From NCBI RefSeq assembly GCF_004331345.1, contig NZ_SJJZ01000002.1, forward strand, positions 620,001-684,000: a stretch of DNA of 64,000 bases, given 5' to 3'. This DNA is from Kribbella soli (GTDB taxonomy: Bacteria > Actinomycetota > Actinomycetes > Propionibacteriales > Kribbellaceae). Below are positions 43,141 to 51,867 of the stretch, piece by piece. The first letter of the stretch is position 1, and every line of letters begins with the position of its first letter. The position numbers were made by a program, and so were the translations under genes. Under the pieces are notes generated by a model, which worked only from the letters and a program-made list of their open reading frames with translations, searched no databases and had not been told where the DNA came from.

Positions 43141-44314
43141 CCCTTCTTAACCCCACGCAGGGCGGGAGTAATCGCCACGTCCGCCATCTGCAGTCGGTGG
43201 TCATAAGCGATCGCGAGGCCCAAGGCTTCGTACAGCTCGGCCAAATCGTTACGGTCCGCGAGATCCAGCGCCTTCGCCATGTCACCAAGCTGCGTCACCA
43301 GCGCGCGGATGTCGTCTGCGGTCAGTTGAGGCACTGGATCGACAGCCTTCGGACCGACTTCCGCAGCTCGCTTGTCGGCCGCTGCCGCGTTGTACTGCTC
43401 GGTGAGGGTTTCCGGATCCCAGCCCACCTCGATCGCCCGCCGCAGGCGCTCCATCGTCGACTCCGCGGCCGCGATGCGGCGCCGGAATGATTGCGCTTGG
43501 GTCTCAATCCTGTCAGCCAGCTCATCGGCGTCGGCCAGCGCCTCCACAGTGCGCTGGATGTGCGCCGGGGCGAACAACCGGGCGATCCACGCGTTGATCT
43601 TGGCTGTCAGGTGGTCCTCGCGCAGATAGACGTTCGCCGGATGGTCCTGCAGCGCGGGTGACCCGGCGCGGACATCTCCAGCTGCACTCGCGTGAAGTCC
43701 TCGACCGACACGATCGCCGGATGGGCAGGCTCGCGTGATCGCACGATCCTCGACGCCGGCGAACGCTTGTACCTGACGACTTGGCCCGCCGCGACGTCAT
43801 CCGGGTCAAGCAGCTCCTCGACTTTCTGCCACCTGCCGTAGATCGCGTACCCCGTGTACCGCGGATTGCACAGGATTGCCCTGACTGTCGAGCTCTCCCA
43901 GCCGTCGCCTGCACGGCGTCGGTTCTGATGAGGAGTGTGAGCAGCCGGACATGGGACGTGCTCGGCATTCAGCAGTTGGGCGATGCCCTTGTGACCGACA
44001 CCTTCGAGGTATATCGCGAAGATCCGTTCGACGGCTGGCGCCGCCACCTCGTCGACGGCGAGGACTCGCAGCCGGTAGCCCTCCTGCGCCTTCCGCGGGT
44101 TCGGGTGTGGTCCTGCGTCGACGACCTGATAGCCGTACGGCGCACGCCCGCCCTGATGCTTCCCGTCGATCAGAACCTGAGCCGCTATCGCGGCTCGAAC
44201 TCGACGCTGCACGTGCTGCCGCTCCGACTTCGACAGGCCACCCGTGATCGTCATCGCCATGTCGTGCACCGTGTTCTCGGCATCGAATCGTCCACCGAGA
44301 TCTGACTTCTCCAT
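43122..44314 (-). pseudogene. Large serine recombinase, decayed copy 1 (abuts tRNA-Leu)
   Basis: Recombinase-domain remnant. The catalytic N-terminus is reduced to about 25 residues. The following part is typical: RVRAAIAAQVLIDGKHQGGRAPYGY, VDAGPHPNPRKAQEGYR, AILCNPRYTGYAIYGRWQ and AHPAIVSVEDF. Near 43665 the frame shifts and the zinc-ribbon segment is missing. The C-terminal coiled coil and end (LYEALGLAIAYDHRLQMADV, then ALRGVKKGVRGGT) continue to a stop inside the tRNA T-arm (43122-43124). Reading into the tRNA is typical of integrases at their own attachment site. Confidence 0.82.
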
Positions 44315-44383
44315 GCGTGTTCAACGCACGAGCTATGCACAGTCCTCAACGCTTCGCAACGTCAGCGGGTTGTCCGGCGCGGG

Positions 44384-44545
44384 TCAGTCGTCGAGCCACT
44401 CTTCGCCAATCGCGTCCCGATGCGGACCCTGGTGATAGCCGAGGAGGCACGGTTCATCCGTGCGGGGATTCCGTGCGTCGCAGTCCAGTTCTTGCGCAGA
44501 ACGGAGCACCGGCCATTCGCGTCCGCTCTGCCTGGTCAAATCCAC
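44384..44545 (-). CDS. Small conserved-looking protein, 53 residues
   Basis: Reading frame VDLTRQSGREWPVLRSAQEL with two cysteines further on and an ending HQGPHRDAIGEEWLDD. GTG at 44545 has GGAGGA seven nt upstream. The ending CLLGYHQGPHRD...EWLDD resembles a short actinobacterial protein often found next to serine recombinases, but I cannot confirm the family. Same strand as the recombinase relic and 70 bp upstream of it, as an accessory gene of that element would be. Confidence 0.5.
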   Translation of the reverse strand: MDLTRQSGREWPVLRSAQELDCDARNPRTDEPCLLGYHQGPHRDAIGEEWLDD

Positions 44546-44589
44546 TTCCCCGTCCTCCGATCACAGCCATCGCTTGGATCGGCCAGGGC

Positions 44590-45082
44590 GACGGGGCAGG
44601 AGAACCGCACACCACCCGGCGTCCTCGCTCGCCTGGCCGAGCTCTACCAGTGCTCTGTCGCCGACCTCGTCATCGACCTAGCCGACTACTCGAATCTCGA
44701 CACAGCCCGAGCCACAAGCGGCGACCTCAACGGTCTCTGGCTCTCCCGCTACAGCTACTTCTCCACCGGCCGCGACGCCAGCCTGCAAGGCGAACACACC
44801 ATCCGCCTCCACCACACCGGCAGCCGGCTCCACGGCACCAATGATCCCGCCGACGGCGAATCACGGCTGACACTCGATCTGTCCGTCAGCGGAGCCATCG
44901 CCACCGGAACCTGGAAAGAGCGAACCGCGCCCACCGGCTACTACCGCGGCGCGGTCTACCACGGCACCATCCAACTAGTCGTCAGCCCTCACGCCCGCGG
45001 CATGAACGGCCGCTGGCTCGGCTTCGGCAAGAACTTCATCGTCAACTCAGGCGACTGGCACCTCGAATGGCTAGAAGCCTGA
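44590..45082 (+). pseudogene. Truncated XRE-type regulator with C-terminal sensor-like domain
   Basis: The frame resembles the second half of a helix-turn-helix regulator: ENRTPPGVLARLAELYQCSV and ADLVIDLADY, the standard end of the XRE HTH in actinobacteria. It is followed by about 120 residues of a beta-rich domain (GLWLSRYSYFSTGRDASLQ, GTIQLVVSPHARGMNGRW, WHLEWLEA). The HTH itself and the start are absent. The frame can be extended to an ATG at 44420, but that part is not HTH-like and overlaps the opposite-strand small gene. Confidence 0.6.
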
Positions 45083-45085
45083 CCG

Positions 45086-45976
45086 TCAGACCTCCGGCAC
45101 CTCGCCGGACCCACTGATCAACGCAACGATCGTCGCACCTCTCGGAAACGCGTTGCGAGCCACCTGATCGAACAGTGCGTACATCATCTTCGCCTCGTAC
45201 ACCCAGTCCAACCGCACACCGTGCCGCACCTCGAAGTCGTCGATGAACTCGCCGAGCTCAGGCGTCCGCTTCGCATAGCCACCGAAGTGGTAATCACACT
45301 CAAGCCGCCAAGCCCCAGTACGCGCGCCGTACGCCTGCTCCTGGAGCGCAACGATGTCATCCTCAAGGAACGCGCCACCCTTGAGCACCGGAACCCCAAT
45401 CACTAGCTGATCCGGCCGCATACCGGCAGCCACACCCGCGAGCGTCCCCCCGGTACCAACCGCACAGAACACGACGTCGACGGACGCATCCAGCTCGGCC
45501 GGCAACTCCGCACATCCCCGGACCGCGTCGGCATTGCTGCCACCCTCGGGAATCAGATAGAAGTCGCCGAACTCCCGACGCAGCGCCCCGATCACAGCCT
45601 CCGAGGCCTTCGCCCGGTACGTCGTCCGGTCGACGTACATCAGCCGCATACCGCGCGAGACGGCATACTGAAGCGACGAGTTGAGCGGCAGATGCTCCTC
45701 ACCACGAATCACACCGATCGTGCCGAAGCCGCAGTACGACCCCACCGCAGCAGTCGCCCGGATGTGATTCGAATACGCCCCACCAAACGTCAGCAGCGTC
45801 CCGAACCCCAACTCCCGAGCACTCGCGACGTTGTACTTCAACTTCCGCCACTTGTTACCCGGCACTTCCGGATGAATCAGATCATCCCGCTTCAGCAGAA
45901 CCCGCACCCCCGCAGCCCTCAACCGGTCGTCATCAATCTCAACTACCGGCGACGGCAACCGAAGCCCCGCAATCAA
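45086..45976 (-). CDS. PLP-dependent D-cysteine desulfhydrase / ACC deaminase family protein
   Basis: Fold type II PLP enzyme of 296 residues. Pattern: LRLPSPVVEIDDDRL, VRVLLKRDDLIHPEVPGNKWRKL (PLP lysine in the GNKWRKL segment), LLTFGGAYSNHIRATAA and FCAVGTGGTLAGVAAGM (phosphate-binding loop). Converts D-cysteine or 1-aminocyclopropane-1-carboxylate; which one cannot be read from the sequence. No ATG start; TTG 45976 is chosen because GGAGG lies six nt before it, with tandem GTG codons at 45988/45991 as alternatives. Confidence 0.85.
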   Translation of the reverse strand: MIAGLRLPSPVVEIDDDRLRAAGVRVLLKRDDLIHPEVPGNKWRKLKYNVASARELGFGTLLTFGGAYSNHIRATAAVGSYCGFGTIGVIRGEEHLPLNSSLQYAVSRGMRLMYVDRTTYRAKASEAVIGALRREFGDFYLIPEGGSNADAVRGCAELPAELDASVDVVFCAVGTGGTLAGVAAGMRPDQLVIGVPVLKGGAFLEDDIVALQEQAYGARTGAWRLECDYHFGGYAKRTPELGEFIDDFEVRHGVRLDWVYEAKMMYALFDQVARNAFPRGATIVALISGSGEVPEV

Positions 45977-46352
45977 CCCATCCTCCACCACGCCAGCATG
46001 GCACGCCGCAATGCTGGCTGCCTTCCCGCAGGCCCAGCGTCCGACCACGACACCAAGGCCGCCGCTGCTGCCCCACCAGCCCGATCGGCCGTGATGTCCT
46101 ACCGGTCCACCACCAGCGCAAGAATCCTGCCACCACCCCCGCGCCCCTCGGGCCAAACGACAGACCGAAACGCTGACAGTCGAGCAATCGCTCGAAGGGA
46201 CCTGGCCGCCCGCGGTGACTGGCAGCAGTTCCGGGGGTACTGCCGACGAGGTCGGAGTCCAACTCGATGCATGTGCGTGCTCGGCCTCGGACGCACCTGC
46301 GGACCGCACTCGTCGAGGCACGAATGATGCCCGGCGGCAGGGCCGCTGGCGG
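45977..46352. other. 376-bp gap between the PLP enzyme and PhyH genes
   Basis: No convincing gene. A TCGAGC-AATC-GCTCGA dyad (46180-46195) is the only clear structure; it could act as a weak terminator for the PhyH gene or as a binding site. Frames through this stretch have no codon pattern or family similarity I can recognise. Confidence 0.4.
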
Positions 46353-47135
46353 TCAGCCGTCCGTGGGGTGGGCGGCGCCGGCTCGCTCTTCGCGTGCGGT
46401 GCGCCGGGCGGCCTGCCACGGGAAGTCGCGCAGCGCGGCGGCCTGCTCCTCCGGGGCTCCGCCGCTGATGATGTACGCCCGCCGGTGGTCGGCGGACCGG
46501 TTCGGGGACGTGTAGTGCAGGGTGCGGCTGGCGTGGATCGTCGCCCCGCCGGCCGGGATCGGACACGCCACGGCGGTGGAGACATCGACCGATCCGGGCT
46601 CCACTTCGAGGCCGTGCACCCGTGGGTCGCCGCCGATCGGCCGGTGCGGGACCACCTCGCCGCGGTGCGAGCCGGGGACGAAATGCATGCAGCCGTTGTC
46701 AACCGTTGCCTCCTGCAACGGAATCCAGATGCTCAGCGCGTGGTAGCTGACCGCCGGGTTCCAGTACGCCTCGTCCTGGTGCCAGGGCGTCTCGACCCCG
46801 TTCCGGGGCGGCTTGTTGATCGCATGGTCGCCCCCGAACGTCGCCTCCGGACCGAGCAGCTCGGCCAGCACCTCCTTCGCGCGATCGAGCGTCTCGCTGC
46901 GCAGCAGCTCCGGCGCGTACCGCGACGGGTTGAGGATCTGCGGGAGGTTGGCCTCGCTCTCCTCGTCGTCCGCACCGGCCAGGTCGAACTGATCGCCGGC
47001 CGAACGTCCGGCCCGCTCGGCGAAGAGACGGTCGTAGATCGTACGCATCCGCTCGACCTCCTCGGCGGAGATGAAAGACTCGAGCGCGAGGAAACCCTGG
47101 TCGTGGTACCGGACCACATCGTCTGTTGTCAGCAT
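46353..47135 (-). CDS. Phytanoyl-CoA dioxygenase family (PhyH) oxygenase
   Basis: Fe(II)/2-oxoglutarate-dependent oxygenase of 260 residues. Metal ligands: WHQDEAYW (His and Asp) and HASRTLHYTSPN (distal His). The arginine that binds 2-oxoglutarate is probably in DHRRAYI. Other family features: YHDQGFLALESFISAEEVE, LSIWIPLQEATVDNGCM and FVPGSHRG. Substrate unknown. ATG at 47135; 65 bp from the divergent AraC gene, its probable regulator. Confidence 0.9.
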   Translation of the reverse strand: MLTTDDVVRYHDQGFLALESFISAEEVERMRTIYDRLFAERAGRSAGDQFDLAGADDEESEANLPQILNPSRYAPELLRSETLDRAKEVLAELLGPEATFGGDHAINKPPRNGVETPWHQDEAYWNPAVSYHALSIWIPLQEATVDNGCMHFVPGSHRGEVVPHRPIGGDPRVHGLEVEPGSVDVSTAVACPIPAGGATIHASRTLHYTSPNRSADHRRAYIISGGAPEEQAAALRDFPWQAARRTAREERAGAAHPTDG

Positions 47136-47200
47136 GACCACGACGGTAGGGACGGCTCCGACAGCATGCGTCCGGAATCGAACCCGAGAGAAGATCGAAC

Positions 47201-48031
47201 ATGGCCGACCGACTCGAGCTGCAGGATCCCGGCCTGCCCGGAGTCATCGCTCTCGGCCGCTATCGGTACTCCTATGCGCACGACGTACTCGGCGCGCACT
47301 CCCACCCCGGATGCGTCGAGGTCTGCTACCTGGCCCGGGGACGGCAGCGCTACCGGCTGGGCGACCGGGTCTATCAGCTCAGCGGCGGCGACCAGTTCGT
47401 CACCCTCCCGGACGAGCAGCACGACAGTGCCGGCGAGCCCGAGGACAAGGGCGTCCTGTACTGGCTGATCGTCCGCGTCCGTGACTCGCCGCTGCTCTAC
47501 TTGGACAGCACCCGCCGACGACAGCTGACCCAGGCGCTACTGGGCATCCCGACCCGGCAGTTCCGAGCGCACCCCGAGGCAGGGTTCCTGTTGGACGACG
47601 CGATCGCGCAGCTCAGCGGCCAGTCAACCGAGCTCGCCCGACTCCAGGCGGCGATGTCCCTCGCGCAGTTCCTGGTCCGGACAGTGACGGCGAGCGCCGC
47701 CGACCAGGCGCGGCCGGTGTCGGCGGTGGTAGACCGGAGTAGGCAGTACGTCGCAGAACATCTCGGCGAGACGATCACCGTGCCGATGCTCAGCCGCGCC
47801 GTCGGCCTGTCACTGGCCCGCCTGCACGCACAGTTCCGCCAGGAGCTCGGATTGCCGCCGGGCGAGTTCATACTCCGCAGCAAGATCGAGCACGCCCGCA
47901 CCTTGCTCAGCGAGACCGATCTGCCGATCACCGAGATCGCGCACTCCCTCGGCTTCGCCAGCACGCAGTACTTCGCCACCGCGTTCAAGCGGCTGACCCG
48001 AACCACCCCAACGGCGTACCGACGTGGGTAG
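47201..48031 (+). CDS. AraC-family transcriptional regulator
   Basis: Protein of 276 residues with an N-terminal cupin-like sensor (GAHSHPGCVEVCYLARGRQRY, LSGGDQFVTLPDEQHDS) and a C-terminal double helix-turn-helix (about 175-275: TVPMLSRAVGLSLARLHAQF, ITEIAHSLGFASTQYFATAFKR). Divergent from the PhyH oxygenase, so it probably activates that gene in response to its substrate. Last gene before the second attachment-site repeat. Confidence 0.9.
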   Translation: MADRLELQDPGLPGVIALGRYRYSYAHDVLGAHSHPGCVEVCYLARGRQRYRLGDRVYQLSGGDQFVTLPDEQHDSAGEPEDKGVLYWLIVRVRDSPLLYLDSTRRRQLTQALLGIPTRQFRAHPEAGFLLDDAIAQLSGQSTELARLQAAMSLAQFLVRTVTASAADQARPVSAVVDRSRQYVAEHLGETITVPMLSRAVGLSLARLHAQFRQELGLPPGEFILRSKIEHARTLLSETDLPITEIAHSLGFASTQYFATAFKRLTRTTPTAYRRG

Positions 48032-48173
48032 GCGCCTCGTGCTCGTCCAGCACCCGCGAACACGTGCTCGGGCTGGTTCGGGACGGTGGCTGGTCCGATT
48101 GAGCAAGTCTGATCGACTCCAGCTGGAATCAGCGGTTACAGGGTCAGACCGCCGGGGTGAGGATTGAGGTCGA

Positions 48174-48209
48174 GGCGTGTGGTTAGGGTGCGTGTTGCTC
48201 CTCGGACAC
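48174..48209. repeat. att-like repeat B (tRNA-Leu end core plus element arm)
   Basis: A 36-bp sequence ending in CCTCGGACAC, the last bases of the tRNA-Leu T/acceptor region. It differs at only two positions from the copy at 51536-51571. Downstream, the sequence (after CTCGGACACC) resembles the recombinase end next to the tRNA. Interpreted as the junction between stacked elements 1 and 2. Confidence 0.7.
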
Positions 48210-48420
48210 CAAACTTAAGTCACGCAGAGCGGGCTTACGGAAACTTCAGCCGATCTGGTCTCGTGGTTGTAACCGCTTGCAGACCCAGCGCTTCGTACAG
48301 CTCTCGCATGTGGCTCGCATCCGCCTGTTCTAGCGCCGCCATCATCTCCGCGGCCCACTTCAGAACCCGCCGCGTTGTACTCAACCAACGCCACGGGTCC
48401 CCGCGTACCGACTCAACCTG
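48207..48420 (-). pseudogene. Large serine recombinase, decayed copy 2 (C-terminus only)
   Basis: Minus-strand translation reads KWAAEMMAALEQADASHM followed by RELYEALGLQAV, matching GDMAKALDLADRNDLAELYEALGLA of copy 1. A stop then interrupts it (48235-48237), and PALRDL in another frame continues to the att core. Only the last 70 or so codons remain. Same orientation and same position relative to the core as copy 1, so it belongs to a related element. Confidence 0.72.
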
Positions 48421-48970
48421 CAGACCGTGATGCAGGACGAGTTAGCCGGAGCATGGCGGTGAGGACCGGGCCGTCGACGGACGGCTGCTGCGTACTGATC
48501 GGCTCGTACCCCCAGGATTCGTAGAGCGCCTTGACCTTCCCATCGCCGTTCAGCGCGTTGACCAGCAACGAGACCTGCACCTCGGGACGATCGCGAAGAA
48601 GGTCGTCGTGGATCAGCCGGGCGATCCCCCGCCCCCGCCACGGCTTGCGCAGCATGATCTCCTTCACCGCCACAGTCGACGCCTCGGCACAGCCATCAGG
48701 AATCGGAGTCGTCATCCGGCGCCACCAGCGATCGTCGGGCGTTACGGCGTTCGCGTACGCAAAACCCACCGGCTCTGCCGCGTCGTAGCCGATGACAACT
48801 TCCCACCCGGGATCGGAAGCGTGCCTCGCGAGCTGCTCCCCGAAGCGCTCAACCGAGTAGTGCGGAAGATGAAGCTGATCCGCACGTACGTCGGCACACA
48901 CCTCGATCAGCGCGCTCCACACATCGTCGATCACCGTGGAGTGGCACAGCGCAATCCCGTCAGGGGTCAC
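48413..48970 (-). CDS. GNAT family N-acetyltransferase
   Basis: Protein of 185 residues with the acetyl-CoA pyrophosphate loop in KEIMLRKPWRGRGIARLIHDDLL and the C-terminal VSLLVNALNGDGKVKALYESWGYEP. Substrate unknown. GTG 48970 follows GAGGAAGC and overlaps the stop of a degraded upstream frame by GTGA, which shows it was once the second gene of an operon. Its 3' end touches recombinase relic 2. Confidence 0.88.
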   Translation of the reverse strand: MTPDGIALCHSTVIDDVWSALIEVCADVRADQLHLPHYSVERFGEQLARHASDPGWEVVIGYDAAEPVGFAYANAVTPDDRWWRRMTTPIPDGCAEASTVAVKEIMLRKPWRGRGIARLIHDDLLRDRPEVQVSLLVNALNGDGKVKALYESWGYEPISTQQPSVDGPVLTAMLRLTRPASRSAG

Positions 48971-49396
48971 AGAAGCTTCCTCAATGAGTCGTGTGCGTAA
49001 TGGTCCCAGGCGGTTGCCGAGTCGCTGGCTGGCGCGGCGATCCGCAGTGCGCTGCCGAAGTCTTGAAGCATCGAGGTGACGCGTGGACGCAGACCTGTCG
49101 GTTCGATCGGAGTCGATATCGCGGTGGCGACCGCTTCCTCCAGATGGTGTAGATCTCTTCCAACCTAACGGCCGCTACGAGCCGAAAGACTGGAATCCAC
49201 GCCCGACCTGCGCGTTTGTGTCTCAGCGTTCCTCGGTGGTGATCGTCGCCGCCATCGTTTCACGGAGCTGTGATGGAGCAGGAAGTCGCCTGGAGCAACC
49301 TTTGCGCGCTCGGGCAAGACGATTGAGAAGATGCGACTGACCGGCGTCGGCTTGTTCGGCGACCTCGTTGTCCGACAGTTCGCGGGAGGACGGCAT
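48967..49396 (-). pseudogene. Decayed regulator-like gene upstream of GNAT
   Basis: Two broken pieces on the minus strand. A 57-codon frame (49223-49396) starts MPSSRELSDNEVAEQADAGQ and has RLARARKGCSRRLPAPSQLRE, which resembles the beginning of actinobacterial HTH proteins. A second frame ending at 48967 reads LQDFGSALRIAAP and SATAWDHYAHDSLRKLL, a typical protein C-terminus that overlaps the GNAT start. No continuous frame joins them. The rest of the 48971-49562 interval shows nothing further. Confidence 0.45.
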
Positions 49397-49562
49397 GATT
49401 CCGCGGGGTAGGGACCGGGCAGTGCTTGAGGAAAGTCATCCGTGGCAGCCGACAGTTCATCACATCGCGGGATGTCTGCGGTCGCGGGCCAACGACTGTT
49501 GTTCCGGCGCACACCTCTCAGTACTCTCCGGCTATGTCGGCCGGCCACAGGGGTGAGATGTG

Positions 49563-50510
49563 ATGAGTGATGTTTACGGCTGGTTCAACGGATTGCAGCC
49601 TGCTGCCGCTGCTGCTTTGGTCTCGTTGATCGTTGCGCTGGTGACCACGGTCGCGACCGTGCTGATCGCTCCGTCGGTCAAGTACGCGTTCGACCGCCGA
49701 TTGGAGAACCGGAAGCTGGATCTGGCGTACCGGTTCGAGCAACGAAAGGCCCTTAAAGACCACATCGGACGGCACAAAGGAGCGTTCCTGGAGTCGGCCG
49801 AGGCATTGAGCGGGCGGTTGCAGAACTTCCACGTCCACGAGCAGCGGGGTTGGCTCGAGTTGAAAGGGAAGTACACAGGCGAGATCGCCTACTACCCGAA
49901 GACCTTTGCCTACCGCCTCCTGCTCGCGCTCGGGACAGGGCGGGTGCTGGAACGAGAGGCCCTGTTCATCGACGCGAGTGTGGCCAGTGATGACGACTTC
50001 AGCTTCCTGAAGGCCGTCAAACTCAACGCGCTGGTCTGGCGGATGGCTTCCCTGTTCGACCAGGTGCCCTACAACGACGAGGAAGCAGAGGACCACTTCT
50101 TCAAGGACTCGCTCGCCTCCATGGCAGACTCGTTCTTCGAGGACGGCAAGGTGCTTAGCCTTCGGCAGTTCACAACGGCGATAGCCCAGCACGAGCACCC
50201 TTATGTCGATGTCTTCCGGTTCTTCGACGGTATGCATGCAAAGGATGGCCGTCTTCGCTACCAACGACTGGTCTGTGCGCACCTAGTACTGATGGTGACA
50301 CTCAACAGCTTCGGCTACGACTTTCAGCAAACCGAGCAAGGAAAATTGCGAGACGTGGCGACGCTCCTCAGCGCGCCGGGCGTTCGCGCCAATCTCATCC
50401 AGCTGATCCAGCGGATGAAGCTTGAGCGTGATGCGAGCTTCGCGCAACTGGTCGAGATCCTGGCCGAGCCGACCTCCATATCGCCGGCGTATCAAAAGCC
50501 GGCTGTGTAA
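49563..50510 (+). CDS. Membrane-anchored protein of unknown function
   Basis: Protein of 315 residues. One N-terminal membrane helix (about 14-37, AAAAALVSLIVALVTTVATVLI) followed by a large helical soluble domain rich in charged residues (FDRRLENRKLDLAYRFEQRKAL, LRQFTTAIAQHEHPYVDVF). No signature recognised. ATG 49563 is preferred over a GTG one codon earlier. Lower-GC, less biased codons than the housekeeping block agree with an acquired gene. Occurs as a single gene in element 2. Confidence 0.65.
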   Translation: MSDVYGWFNGLQPAAAAALVSLIVALVTTVATVLIAPSVKYAFDRRLENRKLDLAYRFEQRKALKDHIGRHKGAFLESAEALSGRLQNFHVHEQRGWLELKGKYTGEIAYYPKTFAYRLLLALGTGRVLEREALFIDASVASDDDFSFLKAVKLNALVWRMASLFDQVPYNDEEAEDHFFKDSLASMADSFFEDGKVLSLRQFTTAIAQHEHPYVDVFRFFDGMHAKDGRLRYQRLVCAHLVLMVTLNSFGYDFQQTEQGKLRDVATLLSAPGVRANLIQLIQRMKLERDASFAQLVEILAEPTSISPAYQKPAV

Positions 50511-50754
50511 GGGGGCAACTCTCAGCATCCCATTGACCTCACTGACAGGCACGACCGGTAGCGGACCAAACACGACCATGGCAGCGGACCGCCGCGACCA
50601 CGGACTTGTTTGCCGGGCAACGCGAACATCTTGCTCGGCACGCTCGGCCCCGGGCTGCCCTACCGCGTTCCGCCGAACAAGATGCCGGTGCAGGAGGCGA
50701 GCCCGGTCCGAGGACGTCCGCAGCAGTAACGACGACGGGCGAGCGGCCGCCGGT

Positions 50755-51285
50755 TCACTTGGCCTGGGCGACGGCCTGCAACTGCGGCAGCAGTAGTGCC
50801 GCCTGCTTCGCCCGCGCGGAGACACCGAGCATCTCGCGAGCCAGCAGCACCAGCGAGATCGGGAACATCACGATCGCCACCAGGATCACGAAGATAGCGG
50901 CGAGGCCGTCCAGGGCCGAGTCGTTGCTGCGGGCATCGCCGCTGCTCGGTGAGGAGAAGTTCAAGCTGTCGCGCTTGCCCGTCTCGAGGAGACACCGGAA
51001 CTTCGGCTTGTACGGGCGCACCGTCGCCTTGCTCCAGTCGGCGAACCGGAGCCTGATGCGGCTGCGGATGAACACGGCGCGGGACACCCTCGTCACCGCG
51101 GGCAGTTGACGCCACGGACGGTCGGGGCGCTCGAGGACCGAGATGCCGCCCTCGTGGACATGCAGTCCGGTAACGGTCTTGTTCATCAGGACCATCGTCA
51201 CGCCCGCGGGTACGGGAGCCTCGCACGCGGCGCGAATCTCTTCGACCGTGTGTTGCGGCAATGGGTCGGCTTGCTTCTTCGCCAC
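50755..51285 (-). CDS. Hypothetical protein with one C-terminal membrane helix
   Basis: Protein of 176 residues, MAKKQADPLPQHTVEEIRAA at the start, one membrane helix near 128-150 (LAAIFVILVAIVMFPISLVLL) and a helical tail. Arg-rich middle (RSRIRLRFADWSKATVRPYKPKF). No family recognised. GTG 51285 follows GAGGG at 6-nt spacing. Isolated in element 2, facing the 49563 gene. Confidence 0.6.
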   Translation of the reverse strand: MAKKQADPLPQHTVEEIRAACEAPVPAGVTMVLMNKTVTGLHVHEGGISVLERPDRPWRQLPAVTRVSRAVFIRSRIRLRFADWSKATVRPYKPKFRCLLETGKRDSLNFSSPSSGDARSNDSALDGLAAIFVILVAIVMFPISLVLLAREMLGVSARAKQAALLLPQLQAVAQAK

Positions 51286-51535
51286 GATGTTCCCTCTGGA
51301 GGCCGTGATCGATTCGTCCCCGGAAGGCTAGCGTCTGCCCGCCGGCCACTCGGTGGTCTGAGTCGTGCCGCCGTTCGCGTGTCTTGCCACACGGGCGCCG
51401 CGGACGTGTCTGCGACGTGGTGTTTCATGTCCTCGCATCGGCAACCCATTCGCGAATGCGCCGCAACAGCTCGCCCCGGTGCCGCTCAGCAAAGGTCTAC
51501 AAAGCCCCGTCCGACGACTTCTTCGCCGAACTCCA

Positions 51536-51571
51536 GGCGTGTGGTTAAGGTGCGTGTTCCTCCTCGGACAC
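51536..51571. repeat. att-like repeat C (tRNA-Leu end core plus element arm)
   Basis: 36 bp nearly identical to repeat B, again ending CCTCGGACAC and again followed immediately by the C-terminal end of a serine recombinase relic. Interpreted as the junction between elements 2 and 3. Confidence 0.7.
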
Positions 51572-51835
51572 GGTTCTTATCCACACAGTCGGCCGACGGG
51601 TCGACCTCCACATCGACTATCTGGCCGGTGTGGTGATACGTCAGCGACAGTCGAAATGACGAGTCGACCTCACTCAGCTCCTCCGGCTCAGCAGAGTCCA
51701 AAGCCTGCGCGACGTCGCCGAGCCGGTCGACGTACGCCTCGAGTACTTCACGGGTCAGACCGCCCGCCGCGAGCGGTCCGACTTCGGTCCATCCCCACGA
51801 GACACGCGGGGCCGTCTCGTCGGGTCGTACGAGGT
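51569..51835 (-). pseudogene. Large serine recombinase, decayed copy 3 (C-terminus only)
   Basis: Minus-strand frame: LTREVLEAYVDRLGDVAQAL, then FRLSLTYHHTGQIVDVEVDPSADC and NRVRGGTRTL running through the att core. The final beta-strand pattern (LxYHHxxxxVDVEVxPxxxxxxxRVRGGT) is that of serine recombinase C-termini next to a tRNA. It is more distant in sequence from copies 1 and 2. Catalytic and zinc domains are absent; the glutamine synthetase-like gene starts just upstream. Confidence 0.7.
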
Positions 51836-51867
51836 CAACCGGCGGGTGAGGTGAGACGGTTTCTTGT

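Noticed and set aside
43122..43577. 151-residue frame as an independent gene
   Set aside because: It is the C-terminal part of the frameshifted serine recombinase, not a separate protein.
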